Assembly: GCA_025455595.1 (NCBI GenBank)
Contig: JALOMD010000010.1
Coordinates: forward strand, 1 to 14,596
Direction of reading: 5' to 3'
DNA: 14,596 nucleotides
DNA from: Cytophagales bacterium
Lineage (GTDB): Bacteria; Bacteroidota; Bacteroidia; Cytophagales; 172606-1
Position numbers and translations under genes: made by a program. Every line of letters starts with the position of its first letter. Position 1 is the stretch's first letter. Of the stretch, positions 6,367 to 12,888 are shown one piece after another. Below the pieces are notes generated by a model. It saw nothing but the letters and a program-made list of their open reading frames with translations, was not told the DNA's origin and did not search any database.

Positions 6367-8028
6367 TTTGCTCGACGCAATCTTGCCTTGCTCCAAAGCC
6401 ACGGCTTTCGGGAAAGAACGCAAGGCGGTTTGGAAAACCAGGTCTTGGTCTGACGTAATCTGGTAATACTCGTTGTTCAGGCCGTCTTTCTCGCTGCGCC
6501 GCCAAGCCGTGCGGGCAATCAAAGCCTTGGTTTGGGTGGCAATGTACGCCTTGGAACGCTGGAAGTCCTTCTCGCGGAAGGTTACGCCTTCGCGGGTAGC
6601 CATGTCGGTCAACTGCTTGAGCATGCCATCGGTTACGACAAACTTGCGCCGAAAATCGTCGTACGTCATCTTGTCGAGTTCACGGCGGTGGTCGGTCACG
6701 TAATTGAGGGCGTATTCGCGCAGAATATTGTTGTTGAACAACTCGGCCAAGTACTTCGTGTTGTAACTGGTGTCAAGGCTCACGAACACATCAGGCATGA
6801 TGCCGCCGCCTCCATAGACCAACCGGCCCTTGGCCGTCCGGTAGGTTTTGGTCGTGTTCAGCTTGATGCTGTCGGCGTTGAAGAACTCGCCGTGTTCGTA
6901 GCGTTTCTCAATGTCTTTCTCATAGTCGCCGGTGCCGTCGTGCGAGTATTCTTTCTGGATGCTGCGGCCGCTGGGCGTGTAGTACCGCGAAATGGTAAGG
7001 CGCAGTTCGGAGCCGTCTTCGAGCGGAATGGGAGCCTGCACCAAGCCTTTGCCAAACGACCGGCGACCGACGACCAACGCCCGGTCGTTGTCTTGCAGCG
7101 CACCGGCCACGATTTCCGAAGCGGAGGCACTGCCTTCGTCAATGAGTACAATCACGGGGCCTTTCTCAAAAATACCCGGCTGCGAGGCATTCACACGTTG
7201 GTCGTAGCGGGCTTCCTTGCCGTCGGTATAGACAATAAGCTTGTTGCCGGCCAGCAGTTCGTCCACCATGTTGGTGGCCCGGTCCATGTAGCCACCCGGA
7301 TTGCCGCGCAAATCGAGCACCAACTGCTGCAAGCCTTGTTTTTTCAAGTTGACAAGCGATTTCTTGAACTCGTCGTACGTGTTGGCGGCAAAGCGGCTCA
7401 CTTTGATGTAGCCGGTGGAGTTGTCAACCATGTAGGCCGCTTCGATGGAATACTGCGGAATCTTGTCGCGGGTGATGTTGAAGTAGAGGATGTCTTTCAC
7501 ACCGCGCCGCACAATGCCCACTTTCACCTTCGAGCCGCGCGGGCCGCGCAAGGTGTTGAACACCAGTCCGTTGTCGAGGTTCTTTCCGGCCAGTTTCACG
7601 CCGTTGGCCTCCACGATTTTGTCGCCGGCTCGAATTCCCGCCGCCTCCGAAGGCCCGCCCGCCAACGGTGCAATTACCGAGACGGTATCGTGGAAAATGT
7701 TGAATTCCACCCCAATGCCATCGAAGTCGCTTTCGAGTTGGGCACGGGCCATGTGGATGTCATTGGCCGGAATGTAGGTGGTGTGCGGATCGAGCTTTTC
7801 GAGCATTTTCTCAATGGAATAATCCACGAGTTGCTCCATGTTCACCGTGTCCACGTAGTCGCGGTCAATCAGCGACAGGATTTCGCGGTATTTCTGGTAG
7901 CCTTTGGCCACACCGCCGCTGTTCCGGTTGCCGCCCACCTTGGCCCCGATGAAAATGCCCCCAGCCAAGGCAAAAGCCAACAAAATGGGCAGCCGCACGT
8001 AAAAACTTGAATTGCGAATCACAGACAT
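6364..8028 (-). CDS. S41 family C-terminal processing peptidase (Prc/CtpA type)
   Basis: A 554-aa periplasmic serine protease of the tail-specific family, which trims or degrades envelope proteins from their C-termini. An uncleaved signal-anchor is likely at residues 12-29 (LPILLAFALAGGIFIGA). A PDZ domain covers about 95-180, with GIGVEF and the AGIRAGDKIVEANG motif. The S41 core covers about 200-370: RGNPGG, then GSASASE with the nucleophile Ser302, and SFGKG with the general-base Lys327. The 25-residue Ser-Lys spacing equals that of E. coli Prc. A further ~180 residues follow the core. In function it may connect to the convergently encoded PBP1A, since proteases of this family often act on cell-wall enzymes; that link is inference. 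The ATG is preceded by a heptad array, and the candidate promoter lies about 270 bp upstream. Confidence 0.94.
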   Translation of the reverse strand: MSVIRNSSFYVRLPILLAFALAGGIFIGAKVGGNRNSGGVAKGYQKYREILSLIDRDYVDTVNMEQLVDYSIEKMLEKLDPHTTYIPANDIHMARAQLESDFDGIGVEFNIFHDTVSVIAPLAGGPSEAAGIRAGDKIVEANGVKLAGKNLDNGLVFNTLRGPRGSKVKVGIVRRGVKDILYFNITRDKIPQYSIEAAYMVDNSTGYIKVSRFAANTYDEFKKSLVNLKKQGLQQLVLDLRGNPGGYMDRATNMVDELLAGNKLIVYTDGKEARYDQRVNASQPGIFEKGPVIVLIDEGSASASEIVAGALQDNDRALVVGRRSFGKGLVQAPIPLEDGSELRLTISRYYTPSGRSIQKEYSHDGTGDYEKDIEKRYEHGEFFNADSIKLNTTKTYRTAKGRLVYGGGGIMPDVFVSLDTSYNTKYLAELFNNNILREYALNYVTDHRRELDKMTYDDFRRKFVVTDGMLKQLTDMATREGVTFREKDFQRSKAYIATQTKALIARTAWRRSEKDGLNNEYYQITSDQDLVFQTALRSFPKAVALEQGKIASSK

Positions 8029-8036
8029 ATTCAGAA

Positions 8037-8064
8037 GTACGATTTACGAGGTACGAAGTACGAA
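8037..8064 (+). repeat. Degenerate heptad array, gtacgaN family
   Basis: GTACGAT, TTACGAG, GTACGAA, GTACGAA. These are the same unit types as at 3300-3327 in a different order. The array lies eight bases upstream of the S41 protease ATG on the minus strand. Confidence 0.85.
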
Positions 8065-8114
8065 TGTGTAGCACATGCTTTAGCCTGTGCCGAAATCCGA
8101 CAGGATTTCTGAAA

Positions 8115-8144
8115 GCGTTTTAAGCAAAAATTGCTTAAAACGGC
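8115..8144 (-). repeat. Short-form intergenic palindrome, copy 7
   Basis: Arms GCGTTTTAAGC and GCTTAAAACGGC. Both arms changed together from GGGC/GCCC to AAGC/GCTT, a compensatory pair. The T-rich centre is on the minus strand, matching the downstream S41 protease gene. Confidence 0.85.
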
Positions 8145-8298
8145 ATTGCGAACAGTTTTTTTGTCCCGAAGCCAGACAGGCCACGCTTTGGCATGGGACA
8201 CGATATGCCAGCGTCCAGACATTGCCCGGTGGCTCGGTTGCGACGCAACACAAACGGAACCGCAAAATGCGAGCCAGCAGGCCGGAACCGAACTTTAC

Positions 8299-8330
8299 CA
8301 AAATTAACAATTGGCACGCGAATTTACCAA
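8299..8330 (-). promoter_or_regulatory. Candidate promoter for the S41 protease
   Basis: On the minus strand, TTG (8328-8330), 21 nt, then TAATTTTG (8299-8306) matches the Bacteroidota consensus. It would give a leader of about 270 nt containing several hairpins and palindrome copy 7. Confidence 0.45.
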
Positions 8331-8348
8331 CTGACGGTGAACAATTTT

Positions 8349-8380
8349 GAATGAGTGGATGAGAGAATGAATGAATGGCA
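8349..8380 (+). repeat. Octad array, gaatgaNN family (left member of an inverted pair)
   Basis: GAATGAGT, GGATGAGA, GAATGAAT, GAATGGCA, preceded by CAATTTT. The reverse complement of 8508-8539 and the end of the window at 14569 carry closely similar runs, including the preceding CAATTTT. Confidence 0.85.
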
Positions 8381-8446
8381 GTTGGAACATCGCCCTCGTG
8401 AGTTTCGAGTTATCACAAATTGAGAGCGATTTTTATGAACTGAAAG

Positions 8447-8475
8447 ACGTTTTGGATAATTTTTGCCTGAAACGC
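8447..8475 (+). repeat. Short-form intergenic palindrome, copy 8
   Basis: Arms ACGTTTTGG and CCTGAAACGC with TAATTTTTG between them. The T-rich centre is on the plus strand, the direction of the next gene. It is flanked by the inverted octad arrays at 8349 and 8508. Confidence 0.75.
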
Positions 8476-8507
8476 TTGTGCCACAGGCTACTCGCACTTC
8501 CGCTTCT

Positions 8508-8539
8508 ATTCAATCATTCTCTCATTCAATCATTCAAAA
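8508..8539 (-). repeat. Octad array, attcaatc units (right member of an inverted pair)
   Basis: ATTCAATC, ATTCTCTC, ATTCAATC, ATTCAAAA. Read on the minus strand this matches the gaatgaNN array at 8349, including the AATTTTGAATG junction. Confidence 0.85.
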
Positions 8540-8597
8540 TTGCACACTATGACCAAAGTCATTGCCCGTGTCAGGAAGGTAGTGTTTTTTTGCCCGC

Positions 8598-8634
8598 TTT
8601 GAATGGCAACACTGCGAAGAATTTTTTACATTTG
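8598..8634 (+). promoter_or_regulatory. Candidate promoter for the hemerythrin-domain gene
   Basis: TACATTTG at 8627-8634 matches TAnnTTTG. The nearest upstream TTTG (8598-8601) is 25 nt away, wider than usual. The -7 element ends two bases before the ATG at 8637. If it is real, translation more likely begins at the ATG at 8655. Confidence 0.4.
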
Positions 8635-8636
8635 TC

Positions 8637-9401
8637 ATGCAAGCCGATTTCGATATGCAAAACACCCTGCTGCGCCGCACCATCACCGACCTCGTGGACG
8701 ACAACTACGTGTACGCACACGTATTGTATTACTTCGGCATTCGCTTTTACGAATACGCCGACGACACGCTGGAGCAAGTGTGCCGCCGCCGGGGGCTTGA
8801 TGCCACGCAGTTGATCCGCAGCTTGGAAAATGCCCTGAACACGCCGCAAAACACCGCCCCGGTGCTGGAAGCCTTGCCCGTTGATTTGGTGGTGGAATAC
8901 CTGCGGCACGCCCATGCGGTTTTCATCAAACGCACCTTGCCTTACATGGCGCACCTCGTGGAAACATTGCGCCCCGAAACCGCCGCCTGCGTGAAGGATT
9001 TGCAACTGCTGTTTCCGCTTTTTGTCGAGGATTTCATCATTCACATCCACGAGGAAGAAGACACGTTTTTCCGCCACGTACAACTGCTCCAACAAGCCCG
9101 GAATCGCAAAGTCCCGACCGGAAAGGTTTTCTTTGAACTCGAAAAGCATTCGGTGCAGCATTTTGCGATGGACCACGAAACGCACGACGACGAGATGGCC
9201 GGCATTCGCGAAATCACGAACCAGTACACCTTGCCCGCCGGTTGCAGCCAACACCTGAAAGTGGTCTTCGCCGAACTGAAAGCCTTTGAAACCGACCTGA
9301 TTACGCACGCACGCGTCGAGAACGAGATACTATTCCCCAAAGCCTTGGTTCTTGAGAAAGAAGTGAAAGACCTCCTGCGCCACTCCGCCCAGTGGAACTA
9401 A
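8637..9401 (+). CDS. RIC/YtfE-like di-iron hemerythrin-domain protein
   Basis: A 254-aa cytoplasmic protein of the type that repairs iron-sulphur centres after nitrosative or oxidative stress. Residues about 14-64 match the ScdA_N helical domain found before the hemerythrin domain in YtfE/ScdA (VYAHVLYYFGIRFYEYADDTLEQVCRRRGLD, read in parts), but the usual Cys-Cys pair after the conserved FG is replaced by RFYEY. The hemerythrin-like bundle (about 85-240) supplies candidate iron ligands: His91/His93, His136/His138 with Glu in HIHEEED, His180 in MDHETHDDE, and His224 with Glu228 in HARVENEILFP. Ligand assignment is inferred from family pattern. Start is ambiguous between 8637 and 8655 because a promoter-like TACATTTG ends at 8634. 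ruvX follows 112 bp later and may be co-transcribed. Confidence 0.87.
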   Translation: MQADFDMQNTLLRRTITDLVDDNYVYAHVLYYFGIRFYEYADDTLEQVCRRRGLDATQLIRSLENALNTPQNTAPVLEALPVDLVVEYLRHAHAVFIKRTLPYMAHLVETLRPETAACVKDLQLLFPLFVEDFIIHIHEEEDTFFRHVQLLQQARNRKVPTGKVFFELEKHSVQHFAMDHETHDDEMAGIREITNQYTLPAGCSQHLKVVFAELKAFETDLITHARVENEILFPKALVLEKEVKDLLRHSAQWN

Positions 9402-9404
9402 ATG

Positions 9405-9439
9405 GCATAGGGCAAGGAGCATGGAGCAAAAGGCACTTT
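9405..9439 (+). repeat. Degenerate heptad array, gcatgga family
   Basis: GCATAGG, GCAAGGA, GCATGGA, GCAAAAG, GCACTTT. It starts four bases after the stop codon and merges into palindrome copy 9. Units at 9466-9514 look like an inverted counterpart. Confidence 0.75.
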
Positions 9440-9463
9440 AGGTAATTTTTGCCCAAAATGCCC
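9431..9463 (+). repeat. Short-form intergenic palindrome, copy 9 (degenerate left arm)
   Basis: Left arm AGGCACTTTAGG, centre TAATTTTT, right arm GCCCAAAATGCCCT. The right arm is well preserved and the left arm has diverged. The T-rich centre is on the plus strand, the direction of both flanking genes. Confidence 0.7.
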
Positions 9464-9465
9464 TC

Positions 9466-9514
9466 TGCCCAACCTCTCTGTCCTATGCGCCATGCTCTCT
9501 GCTCAAAGCCTCTA
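9466..9514 (+). repeat. Degenerate heptad array ending at the ruvX start codon
   Basis: TGCCCAA, CCTCTCT, GTCCTAT, GCGCCAT, GCTCTCT, GCTCAAA, GCCTCTA. The final A is the first base of the ruvX ATG, the same arrangement as at PBP1A. Its minus-strand reading (gagca, gcatgg, gcatagg words) resembles the array at 9405. Confidence 0.7.
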
Positions 9515-9957
9515 TGCCTCGCATCCTTGCCATTGACTACGGACTGAAACGCACCGGGCTGGCCGTGACCGACCCGCTGCAAATCATCGCCTCGCCGCTC
9601 GACACGGTGGCTACGCACCAACTGATGGATTTTCTGAAAAACTACACGCAACAGGAAGAAGTGGAGGTGTTCGTGGTGGGCCAGCCCAAGCAGGCCGACA
9701 ACACGGCTTCGGAAATTGCGCCGCATGTGGAAGGTTTCGTGAAGCGACTCGGCGTACAGTTTCCAGACACGCCCATCCACCGCGTGGACGAACGTTTTAC
9801 GTCACGCATGGCCCAGCAGACGTTGATTGCGGGTGGCATGAAAAAGAAAGACCGTCAAGACAAAGCCAACGTGGACAAGGTCAGTGCGGCCATCATTTTG
9901 CAGTCTTTTATGGAATCGCGTGCAAACTCAGAGGTCAGAACGCAGAGGTCAGAATGA
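9514..9957 (+). CDS. ruvX: RuvX/YqgF family Holliday junction resolvase
   Basis: A 147-aa protein with an RNase H-like fold. YqgF homologues act in Holliday junction resolution or in pre-16S rRNA 5'-end processing. Key features: AIDYGLKRTGLAVTD with Asp8, VVGQPK at about 54-59, DERFTS with Glu93, and the C-terminal NVDKVSAAIILQSF with Asp121. These supply the expected acidic metal-binding triad. The conserved domain ends near residue 135. The last ~12 residues (NSEVRTQRSE) are encoded by a heptad array that also supplies the stop codon, so the natural C-terminus appears extended by repeat DNA. A terminator follows at 10014. In many Bacteroidota I recall this gene near def; here def lies about 3.6 kb downstream. 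Confidence 0.94.
   Translation: MPRILAIDYGLKRTGLAVTDPLQIIASPLDTVATHQLMDFLKNYTQQEEVEVFVVGQPKQADNTASEIAPHVEGFVKRLGVQFPDTPIHRVDERFTSRMAQQTLIAGGMKKKDRQDKANVDKVSAAIILQSFMESRANSEVRTQRSE
9925..9957 (+). repeat. Heptad array, aggtcag family, inside the ruvX 3' end
   Basis: AACTCAG, AGGTCAG, AACGCAG, AGGTCAG, AATGA. It is the same family as at 463-490. The TGA of the truncated last unit is the ruvX stop. Confidence 0.85.
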
Positions 9958-10013
9958 AATACGCTTGCACCCACAGGGCCGACTGTTTGGAGCAACCGGG
10001 ACTATCTTAACGC

Positions 10014-10077
10014 AAAAGCTCCGTCGTAGCAACCCGATTGACAACACGACATCGGGTCGCTCCTACGGAGCTTTTTT
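10014..10077 (+). terminator. Rho-independent terminator after ruvX
   Basis: A 25-nt left arm (10014-10038) pairs with 10051-10075 at 22 of 25 positions. The loop is 12 nt, and T residues run from 10072 to 10077. The arms begin AAAAGCTCCGT and end ACGGAGCTTTT, so weaker termination from the minus strand (S9 peptidase) is possible. Confidence 0.85.
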
Positions 10078-10105
10078 CTGCGAATCTTCTGTATTTCTAC
10101 AGACA

Positions 10106-10125
10106 GGTCGTCCCTACGGAACTTT
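10106..10125 (+). repeat. Partial direct copy of the terminator right arm
   Basis: GGTCGTCCCTACGGAACTTT matches 10055-10074 at 17 of 20 positions. It lacks its own left arm and T-tract. Confidence 0.55.
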
Positions 10126-10156
10126 GCCGTTTTGGGCAACTTTTGCCCAAAACGCC
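10126..10156 (+). repeat. Short-form intergenic palindrome, copy 10
   Basis: Arms GCCGTTTTGGGC and GCCCAAAACGCC around AACTTTT, one of the best-preserved copies. It lies between convergent ruvX and the S9 peptidase gene. Confidence 0.88.
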
Positions 10157-10161
10157 TGTCG

Positions 10162-10196
10162 AAAAATTTTGAATTCTTAATTCGCAATTCTGAATT
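10162..10196 (-). repeat. Heptad array, aattcag family, before the S9 peptidase stop
   Basis: On the minus strand the units are AATTCAG, AATTGCG, AATTAAG, AATTCAA, AATTTTT. This matches the family at 3331-3358 in inverted orientation and begins five bases past the peptidase stop codon. Confidence 0.82.
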
Positions 10197-10200
10197 AACT

Positions 10201-12651
10201 TCATTTGCCGCCCGCCGCGCCGCTTTTCTCCGCCGCATTCTTCACATACTTGTCCAGCCAGTTGTTCATTTCCCAGAGCATGTGCAGCAGCGACTCCTTG
10301 GCCGTATAGCCGTGGCTTTCGTACGGCAGGAACACCAGCCGCGTCGTGGCCCCGAATCCTTTCAGTGCGTTGTAGTACCGCTCCGACTGGATGGGGAAAG
10401 TGCCCGTGTTGTTGTCGGCTTCGCCGTGGATGAGCAGCAGCGGCGTTTTCATTTTGTCGGCGTTCATGAACGGCGACATGGTGTTGTAAACCTGCGGAGC
10501 CTGCCAGTAAGTGCGTTGTTCGTTTTGGAAGCCGAACGGCGTAAGCGTGCGGTTGTAAGCCCCGCTACGGGCAATCCCTCCCCGAAACAAACTGCTGTAT
10601 GACAGCAAGTTGGCCGTCATAAACGCCCCGTACGAGTGGCCGCCTACGCCCACGCGATTAACATCCACCACGCCCAGCCGCACGCCTTCGTCAATCGCCG
10701 CCTTGGCACTGACCACCAATTGCTCCACGTAGGTGTCGTTCGGTTCCTTGTCGCCTTCGCCGACAATCGGGATGCTGGCGTTGTCCAGAACGGCGTAGCC
10801 CATGGTCACGAAGGCTGCCGCTCCCCAGTAGCTGATGCGGTTGAACTGGTACGGCGAGCCTTGCACCTGCCCGGCTGCGTCCTTGCTTTTGAACTCGGTC
10901 GGGTAGGCCCACAAAAACGTGGGCAGCGGGCCGTCCTCTTTCTTGTAGCCGACGGGCAGATACAGCGTGGCCGTCAGGTCAACGCCGTCGGCGCGTTTGT
11001 AGCGGAGTTGCTGCTTTTGCAAGCCTTTCAGGTTCGGGTACGGATGCGGAAAACGGGTCACTTGCAACGGTGCGATGCGTTTGGCGAGGTTTCGCACGAA
11101 ATAGTTCGGGTTTTCGTCGGGCGACTCGCGGGTGGTGAGCAACACGCCACGGGCTGCGTCCAGCACGGCCACAGGCCGCTCGAAATACGGCTGTTGCGAA
11201 CGCCACAACTCGCGGGTTTGCTTGGTGTCCAGGCTAAGGCTGCTTACGAACGGACGGTCGCCTGCGGGCGAGGCACCGGTGGCGTTCACCATCAGGATTT
11301 CGCGTTTGGGCAGCAGGTTCAACACCTCGCGACCGTAGGCGTTGCGGCGGGTATCGGGCTGACCAGGGTCGTTGTAACGGTCTTCGTACGAACGGTCGAA
11401 CAACGCGGCAGCCTGCCAGTTGGCCGGGTTGACGGTTTTGGTAACCGTCCGGCGGGTTTGCCACCAGAACTCCTCGGCCAATGCCGTGGTGGCGTCGCCC
11501 CACGTAAAGCCTTGGAAACGGTAAGCGGCTGCGTAAACTTCCTTCGGCTCGGCGGCAAACGGTGCTTCGGTCATAAACACCTTGTCGCGGATGTCAGCCT
11601 TCACTTTCGGATCGCCGTTGTCTTGGGCCACCGTGTAGTAAACCGAGGCCGGAGCATCGGCCCGCCACTCAAAGTCACGCGGGCCGACCGGCGCACCGTC
11701 TGGGCTGTAGGGTACGTTTTCTTGCAGCGGGCCGTCGTTCAGCGTCTTCACCAATTGTCCATCGGCTGAGAAAACATCCGTCCGCAGTGGAAACTGATAG
11801 ACCGGAACCAAGTAGGAAAACGGCCGATGCACCGTCTCGACCATCACATAACGCCCGTCGGGCGAAGGCGTGGCCGAGGCCACAATGCCCGGTTGCCCAA
11901 TGGGCTGGGCTGCGCCGTCCAGCGACAGCCGCATCACTTGGGCCGTGGCGTAATGCTCGAACAGCCGCTCGTCGGACGGGTTTTTGAGCAAATCTTGGTA
12001 CGTAGGGGCTTGTCCTTTGCGGCCGCCCGTGTTGTCTTGTGCCGTAGGGCCGACTGGCACGCGGCTTACGTTTGGTGCCGCGCCGCGTCCGGCGGGAACG
12101 GCCTTCACAACCAGCGTTTTGCTGTCAGACACCCACCGGAACGGCAGGCCATAGACGGCGTTCAGGGCCAAGTCGCCCACTTTGCGGGCGGTGGCAGTGG
12201 AGACATCGGCCACGTACAAGTCCATGCGCGAGTCGGTGGTGTGGGCAAAGGCGATTTTCGCCTCGTCAGGCGACCACTGCACGTAGCTCAGTTGGGCGTT
12301 GGCGGGCAATCCCGAAACGGGCGTTTCGGTGCCGTTGGGCAGTTTTTTCAGTTTCAAGCCCGTGAGGTACGTGGCGCGACTGGGGCCGTTGTTGGCCGGG
12401 TTCAACCGCAAGCCCGCCAGCCGCAACTCGGGCTGCGACAACTCGGCGATGGTAGGGTTGGCGGCACGTTCCAAAATCAACAGGTAATCACCGCGTCCGT
12501 TTACGCTCACGCCCGGCGTGGGCGGCACGTTCACAAGGTCGGCGAGGGGCTTGGGCGGGGTTTGGTAAGTCAGTGCGTCTTGTGCCGAGGCGACCGAGCA
12601 GACGAAAACAATTTGGGCAAAAAATTGCACAAAAATGCGAGGGCGAAGCAT
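10201..12651 (-). CDS. Secreted S9 family serine peptidase, glutamyl-endopeptidase-like
   Basis: An 816-aa prolyl-oligopeptidase-family enzyme. A signal peptide is evident (hydrophobic residues 6-22, likely cleavage after Ala23 in SVASA-QD), placing it in the periplasm or outside. Residues about 45-540 form the beta-propeller part, with WSPDEAKIAF and SPDGRYVMVE blade motifs. The alpha/beta-hydrolase domain (about 545-805) has Ser673 in GGHSYGAF, Asp746 in HGEADNN and His780 in YESHGY, a complete triad. The GGHSYGAFM form and overall layout resemble the chloroplast glutamyl endopeptidase and its bacterial relatives; specificity for Glu is inference. Its neighbours do not suggest a specific pathway; it may serve peptide nutrition. 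A TAACTTTG element lies 29 bases upstream of the ATG. Confidence 0.93.
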   Translation of the reverse strand: MLRPRIFVQFFAQIVFVCSVASAQDALTYQTPPKPLADLVNVPPTPGVSVNGRGDYLLILERAANPTIAELSQPELRLAGLRLNPANNGPSRATYLTGLKLKKLPNGTETPVSGLPANAQLSYVQWSPDEAKIAFAHTTDSRMDLYVADVSTATARKVGDLALNAVYGLPFRWVSDSKTLVVKAVPAGRGAAPNVSRVPVGPTAQDNTGGRKGQAPTYQDLLKNPSDERLFEHYATAQVMRLSLDGAAQPIGQPGIVASATPSPDGRYVMVETVHRPFSYLVPVYQFPLRTDVFSADGQLVKTLNDGPLQENVPYSPDGAPVGPRDFEWRADAPASVYYTVAQDNGDPKVKADIRDKVFMTEAPFAAEPKEVYAAAYRFQGFTWGDATTALAEEFWWQTRRTVTKTVNPANWQAAALFDRSYEDRYNDPGQPDTRRNAYGREVLNLLPKREILMVNATGASPAGDRPFVSSLSLDTKQTRELWRSQQPYFERPVAVLDAARGVLLTTRESPDENPNYFVRNLAKRIAPLQVTRFPHPYPNLKGLQKQQLRYKRADGVDLTATLYLPVGYKKEDGPLPTFLWAYPTEFKSKDAAGQVQGSPYQFNRISYWGAAAFVTMGYAVLDNASIPIVGEGDKEPNDTYVEQLVVSAKAAIDEGVRLGVVDVNRVGVGGHSYGAFMTANLLSYSSLFRGGIARSGAYNRTLTPFGFQNEQRTYWQAPQVYNTMSPFMNADKMKTPLLLIHGEADNNTGTFPIQSERYYNALKGFGATTRLVFLPYESHGYTAKESLLHMLWEMNNWLDKYVKNAAEKSGAAGGK

Positions 12652-12679
12652 AGGATTGGCAGGGTTTGTTGAAGAAGGC

Positions 12680-12687
12680 CAAAGTTA
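12680..12687 (-). promoter_or_regulatory. Candidate -7 promoter element for the S9 peptidase
   Basis: The minus strand reads TAACTTTG (TAnnTTTG), leaving a leader of about 25 nt before the ATG at 12651. No good TTG lies at the usual distance upstream, so only half the promoter is supported. Confidence 0.4.
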
Positions 12688-12737
12688 CCAATCTGCTCGG
12701 AAAATGAAAGAGAAGGGAGGAGCGGTGTGTTGGAAAA

Positions 12738-12767
12738 GGCGTTTTGGCAAAAAAATGCTCAAAACGA
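12738..12767 (-). repeat. Short-form intergenic palindrome, copy 11
   Basis: Arms GGCGTTTTGGCA and TGCTCAAAACG. The T-rich centre is on the minus strand, the direction of both flanking genes. Confidence 0.75.
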
Positions 12768-12782
12768 CAACGTGCGGGAAAA

Positions 12783-12813
12783 ACCTTCATAGGGTTCTGA
12801 ACCCTATGAAGGT
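12783..12813. repeat. Perfect 15-bp inverted repeat (hairpin)
   Basis: ACCTTCATAGGGTTC, a single T, then its exact complement. No T-tract is present on either side. It lies 3' of the FabZ-like gene, so it could end or stabilise that transcript, but it is unrelated in sequence to the palindrome family beside it. Confidence 0.7.
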
Positions 12814-12820
12814 CGTACAG

Positions 12821-12849
12821 GCGTTTTGGGCAAAAAACGCCCAAAACGC
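12821..12849 (-). repeat. Short-form intergenic palindrome, copy 12
   Basis: Perfect arms GCGTTTTGGGC and GCCCAAAACGC. The T-rich centre is on the minus strand, the direction of both flanking genes. It lies 40 bp past the FabZ-like stop. Confidence 0.88.
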
Positions 12850-12888
12850 TTTGCTTCTCTACTTTGGGAAGAGGCCGGAAAAAGTCTT

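Larger units (their letters stand above)
8029..8636. other. Long divergent intergenic region with hairpins, arrays and palindromes
   Basis: This 608-bp gap between divergent genes holds two heptad/octad arrays on the left side, another on the right, two palindromes and several small inverted repeats: GAAATCC/GGATTTC at about 8093-8110, GTTGCG/CGCAAC at 8237-8249, and a GTCCC...GGGAC stem around 8163-8200. Candidate promoters point each way. Open frames inside it look unlike proteins. Confidence 0.6.

Noticed and set aside
6532..8010. A 492-codon open frame on the plus strand, antisense to the S41 protease
   Set aside because: The opposite strand encodes a full S41 peptidase with all motifs. 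This frame is a by-product of GC-rich codon use and has low-complexity Val/His/Gly-rich composition.
8087..8350. An 87-codon plus-strand open frame in the divergent gap
   Set aside because: It runs through palindrome copy 7 and hairpins, has no domain-like sequence and an atypical composition.
8549..8602. A 17-codon open frame (MTKVIARVRKVV...) after the octad array at 8508
   Set aside because: It has no supporting homology or ribosome-binding signal and is short enough to be chance. Its position after an array like that preceding the 14557 start is noted only as a coincidence to check.
10636..12672. Long plus-strand open frames opposite the S9 peptidase
   Set aside because: They mirror a complete, motif-bearing S9 peptidase gene and lack recognisable domains or plausible starts.
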